Positions 50,269 through 59,801 of a stretch of DNA of 64,000 nt are shown one piece after another. The stretch's first letter is position 1; each line of letters starts with the position of its first letter. Source of the stretch: Dermatophilus congolensis (GTDB taxonomy: Bacteria > Actinomycetota > Actinomycetes > Actinomycetales > Dermatophilaceae); NCBI GenBank assembly GCA_030538115.1, contig JAUNUP010000012.1, positions 46,907-110,906 on the forward strand, given 5' to 3'. The position numbers were made by a program, and so were the translations under genes. Under the pieces are notes generated by a model. That model saw nothing but the letters and a program-made list of their open reading frames with translations, was not told the DNA's origin and searched no databases.

Positions 50269-51086
50269 CGGTCTGCCTTTCCGTGAAGTGAGGGGTGAGA
50301 GCCGGCCGCGATCATGTCGGCGACGGCCGTGCGCGGGTCTCCGCCGGTGACGAGTGCTTCGCCCACGAGCACCGCATTGGCGCCGACGCGGGCGAAGTCG
50401 ATGACGTCGTACGGGCCGCGCACCCCCGACTCGGCAACCTTCACACACGTCTCGGGAATCATGGGTGCGATCTTGCCGAACGTGGCGCGGTCGACCTGAA
50501 GGGTCTTGAGGTTGCGGTTGTTGACGCCGATCACCCGCGCTCCGGCGTCGATCGCGCGGCGGCATTCCTCTTCGTCGTGCACCTCGACGAGCGCTGTCAT
50601 GCCCAGCGATTCGGTGCGCTCGATGAACGAGATGAGGCGCTGCTGGTCGAGCGCGGCCACGATGAGCAGGACGACGTCGGCGCCGTGCGCCCTCGCCTCC
50701 CAGATCTGGTACGTGTCGACCGTGAAGTCTTTGCGGAGCACGGGGATATCGACCGCCGCACGCACCGAATCGAGATCGGCGAGGCTGCCGCCGAAACGTC
50801 GCTGCTCGGTGAGAACGCTGATGATCGATGCGCCACCCGACTCGTACTCGACTGCGAGCGAGGCCGGGTCGGCGATCGCGGCGAGCGCGCCCTTGCTGGG
50901 GCTGCTGCGCTTCACCTCGGCGATGACCGCTACTCCGTTGCCCTCACCCCGCAGAGCGGCCTCGGCATTCTTCGCACAAGGGAGGCCCTGGGCCCGCTCC
51001 TTGAGCTCGTCCATACTGACGAGCTCTTTCCGTACCGCGAGGTCTTCGACGACGCCCGCGATGATGTCATCCAGAACGGTAGCCAC
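50265..51086 (-). CDS. trpC: Indole-3-glycerol phosphate synthase
   Basis: 273-residue TIM-barrel enzyme for the fourth step of tryptophan synthesis. [12 protein letters not shown] (near 55-66) with the general acid lysine, VLRKDF (near 115) and [10 protein letters not shown] near the C-terminal half are diagnostic. The GTG at 51086 has no Shine-Dalgarno but TAGCCT 6 nt upstream, so trpC may be transcribed from its own leaderless promoter in addition to read-through from trpE. Confidence 0.96.
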
Positions 51087-51092
51087 GCGACC

Positions 51093-51098
51093 AGGCTA
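51093..51098 (-). promoter_or_regulatory. Internal trp promoter -10 box before trpC
   Basis: TAGCCT on the minus strand, 6 nt before the trpC GTG. It suggests separate expression of trpCBA and the downstream maturation genes. Confidence 0.45.
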
Positions 51099-51247
51099 GC
51101 GGCGGGGGCCGACTCCTCCGAATCGCCTGCTCTCAACCACCGTCACCAGCGCCGCTATGAGCAGCGATGCGGTGCGACGCCGACTGTGCCGGCCATGTGT
51201 CGACGTGCTGTCGACTGAGGCGACCGAGTCGTCTGGGTCGACGGGCG

Positions 51248-51457
51248 TCAGTGCTTCTCTTCGCCGTAGCCCGCGCGGTTCATGGCCGCCCACGTGAAGG
51301 CGCCCAGCGGCACACCGATGATGCCCGGAATCCACAGCGCCGGCATCGCGAAGACGAGGCCGAGGCAAATGAGAAGCGACGCGAGGAGCAGGATGCCCGT
51401 GCCAGTCCAGGCGGCCTTGGTGTTGCCGTGAGAGACGTGGTGGACGTTGTCAGACAT
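51248..51457 (-). CDS. HGxxPAAW-family small membrane protein
   Basis: 69-residue protein with the N-terminal motif HGNTKAAWTG (near 10-19), a variant of the HGxxPAAW signature with lysine in place of proline, and two hydrophobic segments (about 18-38 and 40-58). The family is conserved beside trp genes in actinobacteria and has no known function. ATG 51457 was chosen for its good AGGAGCTC; an earlier in-frame ATG lacks one. Confidence 0.85.
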   Translation of the reverse strand: MSDNVHHVSHGNTKAAWTGTGILLLASLLICLGLVFAMPALWIPGIIGVPLGAFTWAAMNRAGYGEEKH

Positions 51458-51588
51458 CTGAGCTCCTTGTGAGGCGCAGTGGGGCACTTGCGATCATTGT
51501 GCCAGGAATCACGGCCCTGACCGCGTCGAGACCGGCCGTGATCGTTGCCGGTTCACGATTGGGCGGGCCTAGCCTGTCGCCCGCTGTG

Positions 51589-51819
51589 TCAGTCGCCCGC
51601 GGTCGGGTCGTCCCCGCGCGAGAGCCTGTCCCAATCCGAGACCGAATCCCTGTCGGCAGTACCGTCGGCGCGTCGTGTCTCGCCCGGTGCGCTCGAGGTC
51701 GGCCGGTCGAAGCGTTTCGAGCCGCCCTTGCCCATGCGAAGCAGGAGAGCGAAGACCGCGACCGAGATGAACACCACCACGAGCAGGGCGATCACGCCCA
51801 ACTCGCCGACAGCCATCAC
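51589..51819 (-). CDS. Small single-pass membrane protein downstream of trpE
   Basis: 76 residues: one membrane segment (about 6-27) followed by a hydrophilic, charged tail ([18 protein letters not shown] and onwards). I do not recognise the family. The GTG at 51819 overlaps the trpE stop (GTGA), and an ATG follows immediately (TGATG), so the gene is clearly coupled to trpE. A trp-associated membrane protein is common here in actinobacteria (Rv1610 in mycobacteria) but is longer; this one may be a reduced or unrelated replacement. Confidence 0.65.
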   Translation of the reverse strand: MMAVGELGVIALLVVVFISVAVFALLLRMGKGGSKRFDRPTSSAPGETRRADGTADRDSVSDWDRLSRGDDPTAGD

Positions 51820-53465
51820 GGCGCGCCCATGGTGCTAGCGGCCGCGACGGCGCGCAGCACGGCCATGCCCTTGTTCACGGTCTCGTCGTACTCGGTGGCG
51901 GGCACGGAGTCGGCGACAATGCCGGCTCCGGTCTGCACGTACGCGGTGCCGTCGGTGATGAGGGCGGTGCGGATGGCGATCGCCACGTCGAGGTCACCGT
52001 GCACGTCGAGGTAGCCGACCACGCCCCCATACACTCCGCGGCGGCTCGCCTCGACCTCGTCGATGAGTGCCATGGCCCGCGGCTTCGGCGCCCCCGAGAG
52101 CGTGCCGGCCGGGAACGTCGCGGCGAGCGCGTCATAGGCGTCGCGCCCCGCTGACATGCGGCCCTCGACCGTCGACTCGATGTGCATGACGTGGCTGTAC
52201 CGGCGCACGGTCATGAAGTCGACCACCTCGACCGTGCCCGGGTCGCACACCTTCTGGAGGTCGTTGCGCGCCAGATCGACGAGCATCACGTGCTCGGCGC
52301 GCTCCTTCTCGTCGGCGAGAAGCTCCTCCTCCAGCCGCAGGTCCTCGGCCGGCGTGGCGCCGCGTGGCCGGGAGCCCGCAATGGGGTGGGTGATGACGCG
52401 GTCGCCCGTGACTCGGATGAGGGCCTCGGGGCTCGACCCGACCACGTCGTAGCGGCTCCCGTCGGGGCGCTCGAACCGGAACAGGTACATGTACGGGCTC
52501 GGGTTCGTGGCCCGCAGAACGCGATAGACGTCGATCGGGTCGGCGGTGCAGGGCAGCTCGAAACGGTGGGAGGGCACGACCTGAAAGACCTCGCCCGCCC
52601 TGATCGCCTCTTTGCACCGGTCGACGATCGCCATGTACTCCTCGCGCGTGCGGTCGCTGCTCGGCTTCGGGGTGGGCGTCGAATATGTGGCGACGGTGCT
52701 CGGCGCCGGTGCCGCGAGCTGCGCGGTCATGGCGTCGAGCCGGGCCACGGCGTCGGCGTGGGCGGCCTCGACCCGCTGGCTCGTGTTGTCGCGGTTGAGC
52801 GCGTTGGCGATGAGCAACAGCGTGCCGTCGCGGTGATCGAACACGGCGAGGTCGCTGACCAGGTTCATCGACAGCTCGGGTACCCGCAGCACGTCGGGGT
52901 TGCCGTCGGGCACGGCCCGCTCCCAGCGCCGCACGGCGTCGTACGCGATGTGCCCGACCATGCCGCCGGTCAGCGGAGGCAGGCCCTCGATCGGCTCGGT
53001 CGCCAGCGCCTCGACGGATGCCTTGAGGGCCGCCAGCGGGTCGCCTCCCGTGGGCAGACCTACGGGAGGGGTGCCGAGCCAGAGCGCCTCGCCGTCCTTC
53101 TCGGTCAGCGTCGCCTCCGATCGCACGCCGACGATCGAATAGCGCTGCCACTGCCCCTGTTCCGCCGACTCGAGCAGAAAGGTGCCCGGAGCGCCGGCGG
53201 CGAGCTTGCGGTAGACCCCGATCGGCGTCTCGGCGTCGGCGAGCACCTTGCGCACCACCGGGATGACCCGGCGCCGTTCGGCGAGCCGCACGAACGTGGG
53301 CAGGTCGGGCCACGTCGCGCCGAGTTCGAGTGCCGCAGCGCTGATCTCCGCCTCCCCGACCGCGACGCCGGCGCCTGCCTCGGTGGGGGCCTGGTCGCTG
53401 CCGGGGTCGTTCCCCGGTCGGCGGGCGTTGTCGGGGGCGGGCGCTGGTGTGGTCACGCCCGACAT
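51816..53465 (-). CDS. trpE: Anthranilate synthase component I
   Basis: 549-residue chorismate-using enzyme, first step of tryptophan synthesis. [17 protein letters not shown] (near 96-112) carries the feedback-site LLES element; the catalytic domain has [47 protein letters not shown], and [12 protein letters not shown]. The first 45 residues are low-complexity. trpG and trpD are not in the window. The 140 bp upstream shows no leader peptide with tandem Trp codons. Confidence 0.96.
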   Translation of the reverse strand: MSGVTTPAPAPDNARRPGNDPGSDQAPTEAGAGVAVGEAEISAAALELGATWPDLPTFVRLAERRRVIPVVRKVLADAETPIGVYRKLAAGAPGTFLLESAEQGQWQRYSIVGVRSEATLTEKDGEALWLGTPPVGLPTGGDPLAALKASVEALATEPIEGLPPLTGGMVGHIAYDAVRRWERAVPDGNPDVLRVPELSMNLVSDLAVFDHRDGTLLLIANALNRDNTSQRVEAAHADAVARLDAMTAQLAAPAPSTVATYSTPTPKPSSDRTREEYMAIVDRCKEAIRAGEVFQVVPSHRFELPCTADPIDVYRVLRATNPSPYMYLFRFERPDGSRYDVVGSSPEALIRVTGDRVITHPIAGSRPRGATPAEDLRLEEELLADEKERAEHVMLVDLARNDLQKVCDPGTVEVVDFMTVRRYSHVMHIESTVEGRMSAGRDAYDALAATFPAGTLSGAPKPRAMALIDEVEASRRGVYGGVVGYLDVHGDLDVAIAIRTALITDGTAYVQTGAGIVADSVPATEYDETVNKGMAVLRAVAAASTMGAP

Positions 53466-53605
53466 TCTGCCCGACCACGCACCCCGGGCCGCGTCGGCGG
53501 CGGGGTTCCTCTCAGGCAGCCCCTGGTGCAGGCCGAGTGTGCGCCGACCGGGGCCGACCGCGGGCCCGCGAAGACACTTTCAGTGACGCCTGCCAAAATC
53601 GCCGT

Positions 53606-54253
53606 ATGACAGGTCTCGCCCAGCTCGAACGTCAGCAGCTCTCGTCCACGCTCGTGCGCGTCGGCCCGCTCGCCCCCACGCTGTGCGAGGGCTGGGTCAC
53701 CAAAGACCTGGCCGCTCACATCGTGCTGCGCGAACGTCGGCCCGACGCCGCCCTCGGCGTGCTGTTAGGGGCACTGGCCGAATACACGCAGAAGGTGCAG
53801 GACACGTACGCGGAGAAGGCCTGGCCCACCCTCGTCGAGATGGTGCGTGAGGGCCCGCCCGGCTGGTCGCCCACGCGGCTGCCCCAGATGGACGACGCGA
53901 TCAACCTCATCGAGTTCTTCGTGCACCACGAAGACGTGCTGCGGGCCGCCCCGGATTGGTCGCCGTCGGCGATCCGGCACCTGGACGACGAATTTCAGCG
54001 CGCCCTCTGGGAGAGACTGCGTCAGCTCGGGCAACTGCTCTGCCGCAAGTCGCCGACCGGAGTCGTGCTCGTGACCCCGTCGCACGGCCGCGCCTCCGTG
54101 CACAGGCCCACCAAGCTCGGCACCGTCGTTCTGCGCGGAGCCCCCTCCGAGCTCGTGCTCTACGGGTACGGCCGCACGAGCGTCGCCCAAGTGGAGATCG
54201 AGGGCGAGCCCGACGCTGTGGAGGCGTTCGAAGCCGCGTCGTTCGGGATGTAG
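53606..54253 (+). CDS. TIGR03085-family metal-binding protein (DinB/MDMPI fold)
   Basis: 215-residue protein of the mycothiol-dependent maleylpyruvate isomerase-like/DinB superfamily. A four-helix bundle with candidate metal ligands H38 (LAAHIVLRE) and H112-H113-E114 (EFFVHHEDVL) is visible, followed by a C-terminal beta domain. The molecular role is unknown. ATG 53606 has CAAAAT 6 nt upstream and no Shine-Dalgarno. It is divergent from trpE and convergent with cobQ (25 bp apart). Confidence 0.8.
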   Translation: MTGLAQLERQQLSSTLVRVGPLAPTLCEGWVTKDLAAHIVLRERRPDAALGVLLGALAEYTQKVQDTYAEKAWPTLVEMVREGPPGWSPTRLPQMDDAINLIEFFVHHEDVLRAAPDWSPSAIRHLDDEFQRALWERLRQLGQLLCRKSPTGVVLVTPSHGRASVHRPTKLGTVVLRGAPSELVLYGYGRTSVAQVEIEGEPDAVEAFEAASFGM

Positions 54254-54278
54254 TCACTCACCCCGCTGTCGCCGCGTA

Positions 54279-55811
54279 TCAGGCGATACCGGCCAGTCGT
54301 CTGATCGCGGCCATGTCGAGGGAGTCGACCAGGGCGTCGGCCACCCGGTCGAGCATTGCCTCCCGCTGGGTGGCGAATCCGGGACCGGTGCCGGGTGTCC
54401 AGTCGCGGCCGGCCATCCGCGCGACGACCTGCAGGAATTCGCGGCGAAAGCCGTCGTTCTCGAAGGCCCCGTGCCAGTGCGTGCCGAACACTGCACCCGC
54501 CCGCACGCCGTCGAGGAATGGTTCGACGGAGTCGGTCGCCGGCTCGTCGCTGCCGGCGTCGTGGCCGGTCTCGTGGTCAGCGGCCGCGGGCGATGCGGTG
54601 AATACGGCGCGGCCGTGGTGGATCTCGTAGGCCCGTACGTCGTGGCCGCGCCAGTGGCCCGTGGGGGTGCCCAGCGTCTTCTCGGGCGAGAACGCGATGT
54701 CGACGGGCAGGATCCCGAGGCCCCGCACGCGCTGTGCGGTAGGCGTTTCCACGGCGTCGTCGTCGACGATGAGGCCGCCGAGCATCTGGTAGCCGCCACA
54801 GATTCCGAGCACCGGCCGACCGTGCCGGGCTCTCTCGGTGATCACTCGGTCGAGTCCTCGCTCTCGAAGCCACGCGAGATCACCCAGAGTGGAACGACTT
54901 CCGGGCAGAACCACGAGATCGGCGGCCGCGAGCGTGTCGGCGTCGGTAGTCACCTCCACGTGTACACCCGGTTCGGCGGCGAGCGCATCGGCGTCGGTGG
55001 CGTTCGAGATGCGGGTGAAGCCGACGACCGCGACGCGCAACCCCTGCGAGCCGGTGGCAGCGTCGGCCGTCGAGCCGCTTCGGCGCCAGGCGCCGAGCGT
55101 GAGGGCGTCCTCGCCGTCGAGCCATGTGTCGGGTAGCCACGGGACCACTCCGTACACCGGCAGATCGGTGCGCTCGGCGAGGATGTCGAGTCCCGGGCGA
55201 AGCAGTTCGACATCGCCGCGGAACTTGTTGACGATCCAGCCGGCCAGCGTGGCCCGGTCGTCGGCATCGACGATGCCCCACGTGCCGTACATCGCGGCGA
55301 GCACGCCGCCGCGATCGATGTCGCCGACCACGACGACCGGCAGGTTCTTCGCGCGGGCGAGACCGAAGTTCACGTAGTCGCCGCCGCGCAGGTTCACCTC
55401 CGCCGGGCTGCCGGCCCCTTCGCTGACGACGAGGTCGTAGCGGGCGGCGAGGTCGTCGTAGGCCTCGAAGGCTGCGCGGGCGAGTTCGCGTCGGCCGGTG
55501 GCCCACTCCCCCGTGCCGAGGCGACCGTGTGGCTGCCCCATCAGCACGACGTGCGAGGTGCGATCCGAGCCGGGTTTGAGCAGAACGGGATTCATCGCGG
55601 CCTCGGGCACGGCCCGCGCCGCGACCGCCTGCACCCACTGCGCTCGGCCGATCTCGGTGCCGTCGGGGCAGACCATCGAATTGTTCGACATGTTCTGTGA
55701 CTTGAACGGCGCGACCTGCACGCCTTCCCGCGCGAACACCCGGCACAGCCCCGCGACGATCAGGCTCTTGCCCGCATCGGAGGTCGTACCAGCGATGAGC
55801 AGCCCCGCCAT
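54279..55811 (-). CDS. cobQ: Cobyric acid synthase
   Basis: 510-residue amidase that amidates four side chains of adenosylcobyrinic acid diamide. The N-terminal ATP-binding part has GTTSDAGKSLIVAGLCR (8-24) and PFKSQNMSNNS (35-45); the C-terminal class I amidotransferase-like domain has the nucleophile in GICGGYQMLGG and a histidine in EIHHGRAVF. The ATG overlaps the cobD stop by one base (TGATG). It ends the cobD-cobQ unit. Confidence 0.95.
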   Translation of the reverse strand: MAGLLIAGTTSDAGKSLIVAGLCRVFAREGVQVAPFKSQNMSNNSMVCPDGTEIGRAQWVQAVAARAVPEAAMNPVLLKPGSDRTSHVVLMGQPHGRLGTGEWATGRRELARAAFEAYDDLAARYDLVVSEGAGSPAEVNLRGGDYVNFGLARAKNLPVVVVGDIDRGGVLAAMYGTWGIVDADDRATLAGWIVNKFRGDVELLRPGLDILAERTDLPVYGVVPWLPDTWLDGEDALTLGAWRRSGSTADAATGSQGLRVAVVGFTRISNATDADALAAEPGVHVEVTTDADTLAAADLVVLPGSRSTLGDLAWLRERGLDRVITERARHGRPVLGICGGYQMLGGLIVDDDAVETPTAQRVRGLGILPVDIAFSPEKTLGTPTGHWRGHDVRAYEIHHGRAVFTASPAAADHETGHDAGSDEPATDSVEPFLDGVRAGAVFGTHWHGAFENDGFRREFLQVVARMAGRDWTPGTGPGFATQREAMLDRVADALVDSLDMAAIRRLAGIA

Positions 55812-56803
55812 CAGTTCTCCCCTCCGACTGTGCCCCTGCCCGTGCCGCAGCGTCGGGCGAGCGCCGAACGCGCGAGCGCGACGAGCAGGCTCACCCCGAG
55901 GGCCTTCACCCCGACGAGCCTGGTCAGCGTGATCGCACGCGGGAGGTCGTTCACGCCGGGCGGCGGCCCGTCACCGAGCGTGCCACGGTTCTCGGTGGCG
56001 CCCTCGTACGAGTTCACGCCTCCGAGGCGCACGCCCAGCGCGCCGGCCGCGCTCGCCTCCACCGGCCCTGCATTGGGGCTGGGATGCACGGCCGCGTCAC
56101 GACGCCAGACGCGCCAGGCATCCGCCGACGAGCCGCCGACGAATGGAGCAACTGCCACTGTGAGCCGGGCGTTCACACGCGCGGGCACGTAGTTGAGCAC
56201 GTCGTCGAACTTGGCCGACGCCCATCCGAAGTTCTCGTACCGCTCGGAGCGGTACCCCACCATCGCGTCGAGCGTGTTGGCAGCCCGGTACCCCAGAAGA
56301 CCGGGCACGCCGGCCACGGCCCCCCACAGCAGGGGCGCGGTCACAGCGTCGGAGGTGTTCTCGGCCAGCGACTCGACGGTCGCTCGGGCGAGGTCGTCGG
56401 CGTCGAGGTGGGTGGCATCACGGCTGCACAGGTGCGAGAGCCGCTGCCGGGCGGGCGCGAGGTCTCCGTCGGCCTGTCCGGCGGAGATCAGCGACTGCAT
56501 GACCTCGCCTTCCTTCTCGAGGCTGCGGCCACCCAGCACGGCCCAGGTCGCGACCGCGGTGATCGCTGTGCGCTGCCACGGATGTCGCGCTGCGGTCTCG
56601 GCGGCCACACCCACGGCCACGGCTCCGCCGACCAGGGCAGCCGTGTAGGCGACGCCCGGTCTGCGCTCGTCGGCCCACAGCCGTCGCTCGGCCGCTCCGG
56701 CGACACGACCGAACGCCGCGACGGGATGCCCGCGGCGAGGGTCGGCGAAGACGCGATCGGCGAGATACCCGGCAGCGAGGCCGATGGCGGTCGAGGAGTT
56801 CAC
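55811..56803 (-). CDS. cobD: Adenosylcobinamide-phosphate synthase (CobD/CbiB)
   Basis: 330-residue membrane protein that attaches the aminopropanol arm to cobyric acid. Family landmarks are DPRRGHPVAAFGR (21-33), ARATVESLAENTSDAVTAPL (near 135-154), YRAANTLDAMVGYRSERYENFGWASAKFDD region and SPNAGPVEASAAGALGVRLGG near 255. The GTG at 56803 begins the conserved part; CAGACT lies 7 nt upstream. The open frame extends far upstream across cobU, in antisense, and is not real there. Divergent from cobU. Confidence 0.94.
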   Translation of the reverse strand: MNSSTAIGLAAGYLADRVFADPRRGHPVAAFGRVAGAAERRLWADERRPGVAYTAALVGGAVAVGVAAETAARHPWQRTAITAVATWAVLGGRSLEKEGEVMQSLISAGQADGDLAPARQRLSHLCSRDATHLDADDLARATVESLAENTSDAVTAPLLWGAVAGVPGLLGYRAANTLDAMVGYRSERYENFGWASAKFDDVLNYVPARVNARLTVAVAPFVGGSSADAWRVWRRDAAVHPSPNAGPVEASAAGALGVRLGGVNSYEGATENRGTLGDGPPPGVNDLPRAITLTRLVGVKALGVSLLVALARSALARRCGTGRGTVGGEN

Positions 56804-56907
56804 GCGCCCCAGTCTGCCGGGCCACCCGGGTGAGTGGTCGCGAGTCGGCGCCCGAGCACTAACCTGGGTTGGCCGGCACACGCCGGCGTCGAGGAGGGCA
56901 CACGGGG

Positions 56908-57534
56908 ATGAGCGCGATTCTGCTGTTGGGGGGCGTGCGCAGCGGCAAGAGCCGCCTCGCCGAGCGCCTCGCGGGCGCGTTCGACCGCGTCGCCTACGTG
57001 GCACCCGGCCCCGTGCCCGACCCCGTGACCGACCCGGAATGGGCGGCCCGCGTCGCTGAGCACCGCAACCGCCGCCCTGCCTCGTGGAGCACGGTCGAGA
57101 CGGGCGATGTGCCGGCTGCCATCCGCAACGCAGAGGCGCCGTGCGTGCTCGTCGACTGCCTCGGCACCTGGGTGACCCGCATCGTCGACGATGCCGGCGC
57201 CTGGGACGACCGCGAGCTCGCCGAACGTGCACTCTCCCGTGCCACCGCCGAACTCGCTTCCGCCCTCCGCGACACGACCGCCACCGTCGTCCTCGTCTCC
57301 AATGAGGTCGGCTGGGGTGTGGTGCCTGGTCACCCCTCCGGCAGGCTCTTCCGCGACGGCCTCGGCCGCCTGAACCAGACCATGGCGGGCGTGTGCGACC
57401 GCGTGCTGCTCGTCGTGGCAGGCCGCGTGGTCGATCTGAGCGACGCGGCGACCGTGGGCGGTCTCGACACCCGCACTGTCGTCACCTCTAGGACGAGTGC
57501 CGGCGATGGCGACCCGGAAGTGCGCGAACCATGA
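56908..57534 (+). CDS. cobU: Bifunctional adenosylcobinamide kinase/guanylyltransferase
   Basis: 208-residue enzyme that phosphorylates adenosylcobinamide and adds GMP. The P-loop is GGVRSGKSRLAERL (7-20), the guanylylation histidine probably lies in ARVAEHRNRRP (near 50-60), VLVDCLGTWVTR carries the Walker B-like segment and VVLVSNEVGWGVVP is the family signature. ATG 56908 has GAGGAGGG upstream. The stop overlaps the cobS start by 4 nt (ATGA). Confidence 0.95.
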   Translation: MSAILLLGGVRSGKSRLAERLAGAFDRVAYVAPGPVPDPVTDPEWAARVAEHRNRRPASWSTVETGDVPAAIRNAEAPCVLVDCLGTWVTRIVDDAGAWDDRELAERALSRATAELASALRDTTATVVLVSNEVGWGVVPGHPSGRLFRDGLGRLNQTMAGVCDRVLLVVAGRVVDLSDAATVGGLDTRTVVTSRTSAGDGDPEVREP

Positions 57535-58307
57535 GCGACGCGCTGCGTCTGGCGTTCGGCACCCTCACCACCTGGAGGGTCCCTCCGCCGCGTGTGATCG
57601 ACTCCCGGGTCGCGGGACGGGCCATGCTGCTGGCTCCCCTGGTGATGCTGCCGCTTCTCGCCGTGATCGCGCTCGCACTCTGGGCCGTCGCCGTGCTGAT
57701 CGGCTACTCCGCACCACCGGCCCTGCTCGCAGCACTGCTGGTCACAGTGCACGTGTTCTCGACGCGGGCGATGCACCTCGACGGGATCGCCGACGTCGCA
57801 GACGGGCTCTCCGCCTCCTACGACCGTGCGCGAGCGCTCGAGATCATGAAGCGCAGCGACGTCGGACCCAGCGGAGTCGGCGCGATCGTGCTCGCTCTCG
57901 CCGTACAGATCACGGCACTGGCGTATCTCGCCGACGAGGGTGCCCTCGTCGCCGCGGGAGTCGCGCTGCTCGCCTCCCGACAGACTCTCGCCTGGGGCTG
58001 CCATCGCAGCGTGCCTGCCGCCACACCCTCCGGTCTCGGAGCCACAGTCGCCCGCTCCGTATCGACGCCCACGCTCACAGTGAGCACGATCGCCCTGTTC
58101 GCAGTGGCGGCGGGCGCGTCATGGTTGTCAGGCCTACCTGTCACTGTCGGGGTCGCCGCCGTGGTCGGGGCCGTCGCCGCGAACCTGGCCCTCCTGGCCC
58201 GCTGCCGCTCCCGCCTCGGCGGCATCACAGGAGACGTCCTCGGAGCAGGCATAGAACTCGGCTTCTCAGCCTCCCTGGCCGCAGCCGCTCTCGTCCTCGC
58301 CGTGTAA
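57531..58307 (+). CDS. cobS: Adenosylcobinamide-GDP ribazoletransferase (cobalamin synthase)
   Basis: 258-residue membrane enzyme that joins adenosylcobinamide-GDP and alpha-ribazole. The aspartate-rich motif AMHLDGIADVADGL (near 80-93) and ARALEIMKRSDVGPSGVGA (near 100-118) are the family core, with six or seven membrane segments. Cobalamin genes for ring synthesis are not present, so the locus is the late, nucleotide-loop assembly part. No cobalamin riboswitch was seen. Confidence 0.95.
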   Translation: MSDALRLAFGTLTTWRVPPPRVIDSRVAGRAMLLAPLVMLPLLAVIALALWAVAVLIGYSAPPALLAALLVTVHVFSTRAMHLDGIADVADGLSASYDRARALEIMKRSDVGPSGVGAIVLALAVQITALAYLADEGALVAAGVALLASRQTLAWGCHRSVPAATPSGLGATVARSVSTPTLTVSTIALFAVAAGASWLSGLPVTVGVAAVVGAVAANLALLARCRSRLGGITGDVLGAGIELGFSASLAAAALVLAV

Positions 58308-58347
58308 GACCACGCCGTCCGCTCCGCCCGAGGGGTCAGGCACGGCG

Positions 58348-58381
58348 AAGCCCGCCCCCTCCGTACGGAGAGAGCGGGCCT
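58348..58381. terminator. Terminator between convergent cobS and gcvT
   Basis: GCCCGC (58350-58355) pairs with GCGGGC (58374-58379) around a CTCCGTACGGAG palindrome, with a three-base internal mismatch. It serves convergent genes whose stops are 92 bp apart. Confidence 0.65.
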
Positions 58382-58399
58382 CGGTGCTCGTGCGTTACG

Positions 58400-59497
58400 T
58401 CAGGAGACGTGGGTCTCGACGAACGGAGGACGGGTCACGCCCGCCTTGAGCTTGCGGTTGCGGACCACGATGTTGACCTCGTCGCCGGCCTTGACACCGC
58501 GGTCGAGGAACGCGAGGGCGATGCCGTGCTTGAGGATCGGCGACATCGAGCCGGAGCTCACGACACCGATCTCGTTGCCCTCGAGGTCTTCGACGGGGCA
58601 GTCCTGACGCGGGATGCCCTTGTCCTTGACCTCCAGGCCCCAGTTGAGGCGGCAGTCCTTGGCCTCACGCTGCTTGGTGAGGGCCTCCTTGCCCCAGAAC
58701 TCCGGCTTGTCCCAGCCCACGGCCCAGACGGCGCGCGCCATGTTGGGGGTGATGTCCTTGGAGAGCTCGTGGCCGTGGAGGGCGTAGCCCATCTCGAGAC
58801 GCAGGGTGTCGCGCGCGCCGAGGCCACAGGGAAGACCGTCGTACTTCTTGATGGCGTCCATCAGCGTGTTCCACATGTCGACGCCCTTGTCCCACGGGCA
58901 GACGAGCTCGTAGCCGACCTCACCGGTGTAACCGGTGCGGCAGACGGTGAGGTCGTAGCCGTTGAGGCTGCCCGTCACGAACGCCATGTACTCCTCGACC
59001 TCGGGCAGGCCCAGGTCCTTCATCACGTCGGGGGTCTTGGGGCCCTGGATCGCGACGATCGCGTAGTCCATGCGGTCGTTGCTGACGGTGACGCCTTCAG
59101 GGGCGGCGGCGGCGAGAAGCTCGCACACCTCGTCGCAGTTGCCGGCGTTGGGGATGAGGAAGACGTCGTCGTCGGCGCGCAGGTACAGGATCAGGTCGTC
59201 GACCACGCCACCGGACTCGTTGCAGCACATCGTGTACTGCGCCTTGCCCGGGTTGATCTTGTTGATGTCGTTCGTGAAGCAGGAGTTGACGAAGTCCTTG
59301 GCACCCGCGCCACTGACAACGGCCTTGCCCATGTGGCTGACGTCGAAGATACCGACGCGCTCACGCACGGCCATGTGCTCGGCGATGACGCCCTGGCCCG
59401 CGTACTCGATCGGCATGTTCCAGCCGCCGAAGTCGGCCATCTTGGCGCCAAGTGCCACGTGCTCGTCGTTCATGGGGGAAAGCTTGAGGTCGCTCAT
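58400..59497 (-). CDS. gcvT: Glycine cleavage system aminomethyltransferase (T protein)
   Basis: 365-residue folate-dependent enzyme that releases ammonia and makes methylene-tetrahydrofolate. FGGWNMPIEYAGQGVIAEH (23-41), FDVSHMGKAVVSG (51-63) and the substrate aspartate in NESGGVVDDLILY (near 92-104) are conserved; GYTGEVGYEL (near 193) is the second hallmark. gcvH and gcvP are not nearby. ATG 59497 has TACCTT 6 nt upstream, so it may be leaderless. Confidence 0.95.
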   Translation of the reverse strand: MSDLKLSPMNDEHVALGAKMADFGGWNMPIEYAGQGVIAEHMAVRERVGIFDVSHMGKAVVSGAGAKDFVNSCFTNDINKINPGKAQYTMCCNESGGVVDDLILYLRADDDVFLIPNAGNCDEVCELLAAAAPEGVTVSNDRMDYAIVAIQGPKTPDVMKDLGLPEVEEYMAFVTGSLNGYDLTVCRTGYTGEVGYELVCPWDKGVDMWNTLMDAIKKYDGLPCGLGARDTLRLEMGYALHGHELSKDITPNMARAVWAVGWDKPEFWGKEALTKQREAKDCRLNWGLEVKDKGIPRQDCPVEDLEGNEIGVVSSGSMSPILKHGIALAFLDRGVKAGDEVNIVVRNRKLKAGVTRPPFVETHVS

Positions 59498-59801
59498 TCC
59501 CTCAAGGTAATCCGCTCCGCCCCTGCGCGGGGCCCGTCCGCGAGAACCGTGGCGTGCGCCTCTTATCTCCCCGGTCATCGATCCCGGCACGTCTCCGCTC
59601 CCCTTCCATACGGCGGCGGACATGGGTGTCACCGTGTTCCGGCCGCTTGCACACATCGACGCAGGGCCGCGATCGACTCGCACGTCAACGACCTTTTCAC
59701 CTGCACAAACACGCCGCGCCGACGGATGGGCCCTCCGGAGCGCGTTGCGGTGAGGTCACGGGCACAATGGATGAGCACTCCCAAGGAAGTAGAGGTCATC
59801 C
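59498..59801. other. Divergent intergenic region gcvT-pepA
   Basis: 304 bp without a gene. The gcvT -10 candidate TACCTT lies on the minus strand at 59509-59504. No glycine riboswitch is recognisable, which fits a leaderless gcvT. The aminopeptidase has a Shine-Dalgarno (GAGG) and needs a promoter here; I see TTGCGG at 59745-59750 but no convincing -10 at the right distance. Confidence 0.45.

Noticed and set aside
53466..53605. Tryptophan leader peptide or attenuator before trpE
   Set aside because: No short open frame with adjacent TGG codons and no terminator-antiterminator pair seen.
56804..56907. Cobalamin riboswitch before cobD/cobU
   Set aside because: The divergent gap is only 104 bp, too short for the structure, and cobD appears leaderless.
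59498..59801. Glycine riboswitch before gcvT
   Set aside because: No tandem aptamer pattern recognised, and a -10 box 6 nt before the ATG leaves no leader.
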